Assembly: GCA_030433075.1 (NCBI GenBank)
Contig: JAUILI010000005.1
Location: forward strand, 1-64,000
Source of the DNA: Gammaproteobacteria bacterium
GTDB taxonomy: Bacteria; Pseudomonadota; Gammaproteobacteria; Pseudomonadales; Azotimanducaceae
Length of the DNA: 64,000 nt
Direction of reading: 5' to 3'
Shown: positions 58,900 through 64,000 of the stretch, piece by piece
How positions within the stretch are numbered: position 1 is the first letter of the stretch
Layout of the letters: the number at the start of each line of letters is the position of its first letter
Notes under the pieces: model-generated
Told to the model about the DNA's origin: nothing
What the model saw: the letters and a program-made list of their open reading frames with translations, nothing else
Database searches by the model: none
Program-made: the position numbers and the translations under genes

Positions 58900-61266
58900 A
58901 TGCAACGCAGCAAGCTCAGCCTTTCCATCGCCCTTCTCGCCGGCACTTGCTCGGCCTGGGCCGCCGACAACGCCGGCCCGGGCGCCGGCGCAGACGGCAT
59001 GATCGAAGAGATTGTGGTGCTTGGCCAAGCCAAGACCTTCGCCAATACGGCGGTCACCGACTCCATGATGGCCCAGCAGGCCCCCATCACCAGCGTCACC
59101 GCGGTCATCGACAATCTCCCCGGCGTGAGCGTCCAGGAGGGGGACACCTTCGGCTTTGACGACTGGTCTACCACCATTTCCATCCGCGGCTTCCAGACGA
59201 GCCTTGCAGACCAGCAGATCGGCATGACCATCGACGGCATGCCTAATGGCAACTCCAACTACGGCGGCGGCGCCAAGGCCAACCGTTACATCGATACGGC
59301 AAACCTCGGCGGCGTGAATGTTTCCCAAGGAACAGCGGACATCGCCTCCCGTTCCAACGAGGCCCTCGGTGGCACGCTAGACTTCATGACCTCCGATCCC
59401 CTCCTAGAAAGTGGCGTGACCCTCCAGGGCGCAGCTGGGGAATTCGACGCCCAGCGCCTCTACGCCCGCTACGATTCCGGCGTAATCCTTGGCGGCACGA
59501 CCCGCACCTGGGTGTCCGCGTCTCACCAGTCGGCCACGGACTGGGTAAACAGCGCAGCGGAGAACGAACGCGATCACCTAGCGGCCAAGTTTGTGACCGA
59601 ATTCGACCGCTGGAACCTGACGGGCTACCTCTCCTACGACGACACCCACGAAGACAACTATCAGCGCCTCTTCAGCCCGGACGAATTCGTCGAAAACGAT
59701 AGCTGGGACCGGCTGACCGCCGAGTGGTCCGGCATCCCCTATATCGATCAGGTTTACCGCAAGGGCTGGTCCACGCTGCGCACCAACACCTTTGGCTATC
59801 TGAAGGCCGAGGGGGAAGTGGCCGAGGGCCTGAACGTCAGCGGCGGCGTTTACTTCCACCAAAACAAGGGCCGGGGCGATTGGGTGCCCCCGTACCTCAT
59901 CAACGTTCGGGACGATCAGGGCGGGCCCGAGTCCGAACTGGGATCCGGTCCCCAGGCAGAAGGCGGCGGCCCCCTCGGCTTGATCTACTTCGTGGATGGG
60001 GCCGGCAACAGCCTGACCGCTGCCGAGGGCTGCGCGTCCTCCATCACCTTCCCCTACGGCGGTGCTGGGGCCGCTTACGACCCCGCCTGCTACCCCGCCG
60101 GGGCCATCGCGGTGCAGTCCTACCGCCACACCCACTATGAAAAGCAGCGCCTGGGCTTTACCGCGGACTTTGACTGGACCCGGAACTTCGAGGGCGTGGA
60201 GAACGTACTCCGTGGCGGCGTTTGGTACGAAGATGCGGAACGGGACGAGTGGCGCGACTGGCACAAGATCACCGACACGCGGGTGGGTTACGAGTACAAC
60301 AACGCCCCCTACTGGCGCCAGTACGACCGCACCTACCCTCAGGACACCTTTAAGTGGTACCTGGAGGACACGGTCACCTTTGGCGCGCTCGATGTCACCC
60401 TCGGTGCGAAGCAGTTCCTCGTAAACGTCGATCGGGAAGACAACTTCGCTGAAACCCCGAATGCGGGGGTGGATTCGGACTCCGACGTCCTACTCTCCGG
60501 CGGTTTGCTGCTCCGCACCCCGGTGGAAGGGCTCGAGGTCTTCGCCGGCTACGCCGAGAACTTTAAGGCCCTGGGCGATGAGATTCTTGAGCGCCCGAGC
60601 TCCGATCTCGACAACATCTCTCCGGAAACGGCGGAAAACCTGGAGTTCGGTCTGCGCTATTCGACGGACTGGATCACCCTGTCCGCCGTGTACTACGACA
60701 TCTCCTTCGAGAACCGGATCATCTTCCTGGACAACTCCGTGGCCACGGGGCCGAACTACCTGATCGGCACCAACGGCACCTACTTCAACGCCGGCGGTAT
60801 CAACTCCGACGGCTTTGAACTCTCAGGCCTGATCGAGCCGATGGATAACCTGTCCCTTTACCTCGCCTACAGCCGAAACAACTCCGAATACGTGGGCACG
60901 GGGGACAGCGCCGTGGATGCCGCCGTGGGGATCATCCCGGGCAATGACGTGGTGAACATGCCCGACAGCCAGTATGTGGTCACCCTTGACTACGTTCGGG
61001 GCCCGGTAAACCTCGGGCTGTCCACGAAGTACACGGACCAACGGGCCGTGAACTTCGCTAATACCTGGCAAGCCGATGACTACCTCCTGACCGACGCCTA
61101 CCTCACGGTGAGCGGCGAAGGCCTGGGCGGCGCACTGGAGAATGCAACGCTCGATCTGGTGGTGAATAATCTCACCGACAAAACCTATCTCGGCGGCATT
61201 TCCGGCAACGGCGCTTGGATTGGCGCCCCGCGCACCGTGACCCTCACGGGCACGATCCGCTTCTAA
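58900..61266 (+). CDS. TonB-dependent outer-membrane receptor
   Basis: The 788-residue receptor has a signal peptide (about 1-21), a TonB-box-like IEEIVVLGQ (35-43), the plug domain (VTAVIDNLPGVSVQEG, ISIRGFQ, GMTIDGMPNG, IDTANLGGVNVSQGTADIASRSNEALGG) and a long beta-barrel ending in TGTIRF with terminal Phe. It imports a substrate across the outer membrane using TonB energy. PhoD-type phosphatase follows 15 bases downstream, so the substrate may be a phosphorylated compound. The LacI-like operator upstream hints at a carbohydrate-linked signal. The exact ligand is unknown. Confidence 0.92.
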   Translation: MQRSKLSLSIALLAGTCSAWAADNAGPGAGADGMIEEIVVLGQAKTFANTAVTDSMMAQQAPITSVTAVIDNLPGVSVQEGDTFGFDDWSTTISIRGFQTSLADQQIGMTIDGMPNGNSNYGGGAKANRYIDTANLGGVNVSQGTADIASRSNEALGGTLDFMTSDPLLESGVTLQGAAGEFDAQRLYARYDSGVILGGTTRTWVSASHQSATDWVNSAAENERDHLAAKFVTEFDRWNLTGYLSYDDTHEDNYQRLFSPDEFVENDSWDRLTAEWSGIPYIDQVYRKGWSTLRTNTFGYLKAEGEVAEGLNVSGGVYFHQNKGRGDWVPPYLINVRDDQGGPESELGSGPQAEGGGPLGLIYFVDGAGNSLTAAEGCASSITFPYGGAGAAYDPACYPAGAIAVQSYRHTHYEKQRLGFTADFDWTRNFEGVENVLRGGVWYEDAERDEWRDWHKITDTRVGYEYNNAPYWRQYDRTYPQDTFKWYLEDTVTFGALDVTLGAKQFLVNVDREDNFAETPNAGVDSDSDVLLSGGLLLRTPVEGLEVFAGYAENFKALGDEILERPSSDLDNISPETAENLEFGLRYSTDWITLSAVYYDISFENRIIFLDNSVATGPNYLIGTNGTYFNAGGINSDGFELSGLIEPMDNLSLYLAYSRNNSEYVGTGDSAVDAAVGIIPGNDVVNMPDSQYVVTLDYVRGPVNLGLSTKYTDQRAVNFANTWQADDYLLTDAYLTVSGEGLGGALENATLDLVVNNLTDKTYLGGISGNGAWIGAPRTVTLTGTIRF

Positions 61267-61281
61267 GGCAGGAGACGAACC

Positions 61282-62952
61282 ATGACCTTACCCCTTACCC
61301 GTCGGGCCCTCGTGCAAGGGCTTGCTGCCGGAACGCTCCTCCCCTGGTGGAGCGCCCGAAGCCTCGCCGCAGCCCAGAAGACGGACGGGGTATTTGGTCA
61401 TGGCGTCGCCAGCGGCGATCCCACGGAAGACTCCGTGGTGCTCTGGACCCGGCTCGAGCCGAGCGCCGGGGTCAACGCGGTGCGCTGGGAGCTCGCAGCA
61501 GATGCGGCCTTCCAGCGCCCGGTCTTAAGCGGCACGCAAAATACGGGGCCAGAGCGGGACTTCACCCTTAAGGTGCTGACGACGGGGCTCAATCCGGGCC
61601 GTACCTACTATTATCGCTTTGTGGCGGGGGGCGCGGTCTCCATGATCGGCCGAACCAAGACTCTCCCCCGGGGCGCCGTCGATCAGCTGACCCTGGCCAT
61701 CGCTTCCTGCTCAAACTATCCCTTCGGGCATTTCAACGGCTATGACGCCATCGCACGAGACGAGCAGGTGGACTTCGTCCTCCATCTCGGCGACTACCTT
61801 TACGAGTACGGGCCGGAAGGCTACGGCGGCAAGACCGGCGCGACCCTCGGTCGCGTTCATTCGCCGACCAAGGAAATTGTGACCCTAGACGACTACCGCC
61901 AGCGCCACGGCCAGTACAAAAGTGACGCTGGCAGCCTGCTGATGCACGCGGCCCATCCCCTCATTGCGATCTGGGATGACCACGAATCGGCGAACAATCC
62001 CTGGATGGGCGGTGCGGAGAACCACCAGCCCGACGCAGAAGGTCCCTGGGCACCGCGCCGGGAAGCTTCGCTCCAGGCCTATTACGAATGGATGCCCCTC
62101 CGCGACGCCGCCTCCCCGGAGGCGCGGGCGGACTACTGGCGCCACTTCCGCTTCGGCAATTTGGCCAGTCTCGTCACCTTGGAAACGCGGCACACGGGCC
62201 GCGCTGAGCAGATCGACTACCGCGCCCACCTGACGCCGGAAAGCACCGCCGAAGACATCGAGCGCTTCCGCAGCGAAGTGCTGGGCGCCCCCGGCCGAGC
62301 CATGATGCCGGCCCGGGAAGAAGCCTTCCTAAAGGACGCCCTGTCCGAAACCGTGGCAGCGGCGCGGCCCTGGCGCCTCCTCGGTAATCAGATTCCCATG
62401 GGACGGGTGCATGTGCCGCCCTTAAGCGATGCACGCTTCGACGCGGTCGCTAAGAACCCGGAGCACCCGGCTCACGGCCAGTGGCAGGGCATGGCGGCCC
62501 TCGGTAAGGCGGACCTGCCGATCTATCTCGACACCTGGGATGGCTATCCCTGGGCTCGGGAGCAGCTCTATGCCCTGCTTGCGGAAACCGGCGTCACCGA
62601 CGCCCTCGTACTCACCGGCGACAGCCACGCCTTCTGGCTTAACGCCCTGCATAACGCCGCCGGGGAACCGCGAGGCCTTGAGCTGGGCACCACGGGCATC
62701 ACGTCCCCGGGGGATTTCGCGGAATTTGGGGAAGACCTTGGAGCGGAAATCGATGCGCGGCTCGCGGCGCACAACCCCGAAGTGCTGTGGACGGACAACG
62801 GCCCCCGGGGCTGGCTCCGCCTGACCCTCACCCCAACCGAGGCCCGGGCGCAGTTTCTCGCCCTATCAACGGTGGCGGAAACCCGCTACACGCAGCGGGT
62901 GTTGAAGGAGGTGGTGATCACCCGGGAAGGGGGCCTCCTGAAGCTAGCCTGA
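61282..62952 (+). CDS. phoD: PhoD-like alkaline phosphatase, Tat-exported
   Basis: The 556-residue enzyme has a Tat signal with Arg7-Arg8 (LTRRALVQGLAAG), an N-terminal Fn3-like domain (GVASGDPTEDSVVLWTRLEP) and the metallophosphatase motifs IASCSNY, FVLHLGDYLYEYGPE, AIWDDHESANNPW, LLGNQIPMG and LTGDSHAFWLNALH. PhoD is a calcium/iron phosphodiesterase-monoesterase that releases phosphate in the periplasm. It is in an operon with the TonB receptor, suggesting uptake of an organophosphate by the receptor and dephosphorylation in the periplasm. Confidence 0.92.
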   Translation: MTLPLTRRALVQGLAAGTLLPWWSARSLAAAQKTDGVFGHGVASGDPTEDSVVLWTRLEPSAGVNAVRWELAADAAFQRPVLSGTQNTGPERDFTLKVLTTGLNPGRTYYYRFVAGGAVSMIGRTKTLPRGAVDQLTLAIASCSNYPFGHFNGYDAIARDEQVDFVLHLGDYLYEYGPEGYGGKTGATLGRVHSPTKEIVTLDDYRQRHGQYKSDAGSLLMHAAHPLIAIWDDHESANNPWMGGAENHQPDAEGPWAPRREASLQAYYEWMPLRDAASPEARADYWRHFRFGNLASLVTLETRHTGRAEQIDYRAHLTPESTAEDIERFRSEVLGAPGRAMMPAREEAFLKDALSETVAAARPWRLLGNQIPMGRVHVPPLSDARFDAVAKNPEHPAHGQWQGMAALGKADLPIYLDTWDGYPWAREQLYALLAETGVTDALVLTGDSHAFWLNALHNAAGEPRGLELGTTGITSPGDFAEFGEDLGAEIDARLAAHNPEVLWTDNGPRGWLRLTLTPTEARAQFLALSTVAETRYTQRVLKEVVITREGGLLKLA

Positions 62953-62970
62953 GGCGCCTACGAGGGCCCC

Positions 62971-63732
62971 CTAGTAGCGAAGGGACAGGCAGCTTAGCCC
63001 CCCATCCATTTTTTGGAACTCGGACACCGCCACCTCAAGGGTGGCGTAGCCCAGGGCCTTCACCTGGGCCAGCACCTTGGGAAAGCCTTCCGGCACCAGC
63101 ACCGTTTCGTTAATCCAGAGCGAATTGGCGGCGTAGGCCTCCTCCGGGGGCACCTCGATACACTCGAAGCCCTCAAACACCTTTGCTCCCACGAACTCCC
63201 CGGTGACCAGCAGGCGATTGTGCTCGAGGCTATTTACGCCGGTTTTCAGATGGAGCATCTCCGCCATGGGCACGGCGATCCCCTCATAACCGTGGCGCCG
63301 CAGAATGACGATGAGCTGCTCCGCCCCCGCCTCGTTGGTGCGAGCCGAAAGGCCGATGTAGAAGACAGCCCCCACCATCATCACATCCCCAGCGTCGAGG
63401 GTCCCCGGCGCTTCGATGCGGGCCAGGGTAGCAAAGCGCTCCGCGAGCACGGGCTCCATGAGGGCCGCTTCCTCCCGGCGACTCTCTGCCCCGGGCCGGG
63501 TCACCACCGCGACCTTCCCCGTGAGCAGCGCGCTGTCCTCCACAAAACAGCTATCGGGAAAGGCTGGCGCGGGCTCAAGCACGGTGACGTCTAGGCCACA
63601 GGCGCGCAATGCGTCCACATATGCGGCATGCTGCTCCAATGCCAGGGCATAATCGGGGCGGCCAAGATCTGCCGTGGTAATGCCGTCAACGTAGCTCGAG
63701 GCGGGGGGACGGGTGATAGCGTGGGTAAACAC
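62971..63732 (-). CDS. Dimethylarginine dimethylaminohydrolase-like (DDAH) enzyme
   Basis: The 253-residue pentein-fold hydrolase has FPDSCFVEDSALL (substrate-binding), TLDAGDVMMVG, active-site His161 in LHLKTGVNSLEHNRL and catalytic Cys248 in DGGLSCLSLR. DDAH hydrolyses methylated arginines to citrulline and methylamines; some relatives act on other guanidines. It is divergent from the YjiH-like membrane gene, with only 11 bases between the starts, so promoters must lie inside the coding sequences. Confidence 0.9.
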   Translation of the reverse strand: MFTHAITRPPASSYVDGITTADLGRPDYALALEQHAAYVDALRACGLDVTVLEPAPAFPDSCFVEDSALLTGKVAVVTRPGAESRREEAALMEPVLAERFATLARIEAPGTLDAGDVMMVGAVFYIGLSARTNEAGAEQLIVILRRHGYEGIAVPMAEMLHLKTGVNSLEHNRLLVTGEFVGAKVFEGFECIEVPPEEAYAANSLWINETVLVPEGFPKVLAQVKALGYATLEVAVSEFQKMDGGLSCLSLRY

Positions 63733-63743
63733 AAGGACGCACC

Positions 63744-64000
63744 ATGACGGATGAAGAAGCGCCGATCATAGCAAAGGCCCCCAATCCCCTGCGCTTTTTG
63801 CTCCCCTCCCTGCTTGGCATTGGGCTCTTTTTGACGCCTATTCCCTGGGAGGATAGCCAGCAAATCATCGTGGGCATCCTCGCCGGCGCCCTTCAGGAAG
63901 GCATTGGGGAGGCCATGCCGTCCCTCATTAGCGTGCTTTTCCTCACCTCGGCGCTCGGCTCGCTCCTGGGTTCCTGGGCTAAGCCGGCCTGGCTTCTCGG
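63744..64000 (+). CDS. N-terminal part of a YjiH-like membrane protein (cut by window edge)
   Basis: The frame begins TDEEAPIIAKAPNPLRF and then shows two hydrophobic helices (LLPSLLGIGLFLTPIPW, then MPSLISVLFLTSALGSLLG). This is the start of YjiH-family nucleoside-recognition-gate transporters, which have about 450 residues. It runs to the window edge. Its neighbour, the divergent DDAH gene, may act on the imported compound, but this is inferred from position. Confidence 0.7.
   Translation, partial: MTDEEAPIIAKAPNPLRFLLPSLLGIGLFLTPIPWEDSQQIIVGILAGALQEGIGEAMPSLISVLFLTSALGSLLGSWAKPAWLL

Overview
The window is a densely packed, GC-rich bacterial chromosome segment with 57 protein-coding genes, two of them cut by the window edges. 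I see no rRNA, tRNA, CRISPR array, transposase or phage gene, and no gene-free stretch longer than about 210 bases. A TonB-dependent receptor, Tat and lipoprotein export signals, a CYP153-like P450, fatty-acid activation and many alpha-ketoglutarate oxygenases suggest an aerobic, probably marine gammaproteobacterium of the Halieaceae/OM60 type. An alphaproteobacterium is not excluded, because the cysG-DUF2849-cysI order is common there. This placement is inference from gene content only.

Layout. 1-5669: a left-edge sulfatase-like gene, haloalkane dehalogenase, arylsulfatase, two small genes and an amidase, arranged around two near-identical 15-bp palindromes that look like operators of one regulator. 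5679-11937: metY with a possible structured leader, a CmcJ-like oxygenase, and an operon of Fe/2OG oxygenase, DUF1254/1214 protein and a CMPNR-type sulfatase. 12040-24567: nitronate monooxygenase, enoyl-CoA hydratase, YtcJ-like amidohydrolase, pabB/pabC-like folate genes, a Baeyer-Villiger-type monooxygenase, an exported YHYH lipoprotein pair, two tiny membrane proteins behind an FNR-like site, an aminotransferase and a gamma-glutamyltransferase. 24564-31704: PhyH and TauD dioxygenases, acyl-CoA synthetase, a conserved unknown protein and a fused membrane/AsmA-like protein. 31799-39065: sulfur assimilation and cysteine synthesis (cysE, LysR regulator, cysG, DUF2849, cysI, DUF934::cysH fusion, cysK). 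39093-50005: TauD, DUF167, M81 peptidase, MFS, acyl-CoA dehydrogenase, DoxX, amidohydrolase, S10 carboxypeptidase, threonine synthase and an SDR. 50002-57612: a HigBA-like toxin-antitoxin pair, P450, two GSTs, a PI-PLC::VanX fusion, an LLM oxidoreductase and a serine hydrolase. 57670-64000: gap, divergent from a TonB receptor-PhoD pair across a perfect 20-bp palindrome, then a DDAH-type hydrolase and a YjiH-like membrane protein.

How the genes fit together. Sulfur is the strongest theme. Sulfatases and TauD-type oxygenases could release sulfite or sulfate from organic esters and sulfonates. APS reductase and sulfite reductase (with siroheme made by CysG) then give sulfide, which CysE/CysK or MetY fix into cysteine or homocysteine. 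A second theme is oxidation and breakdown of lipophilic or xenobiotic compounds (CYP153-like P450, BVMO, haloalkane dehalogenase, acyl-CoA synthetase, acyl-CoA dehydrogenase, GSTs).

Compaction is unusual. Six of the 14 convergent gene pairs overlap by exactly four bases at a shared CTAG or CTAA, and same-strand genes often overlap as ATGA or TGATG. Several promoters share the form TTG(C/G)C(A/C/G)-N17-TAG(C/G)(G/C)T. The most novel items are the two-site palindrome regulon at the left end, the PI-PLC::VanX fusion, and the other gene fusions (DUF934::CysH, TIGR03546-like::AsmA-like).
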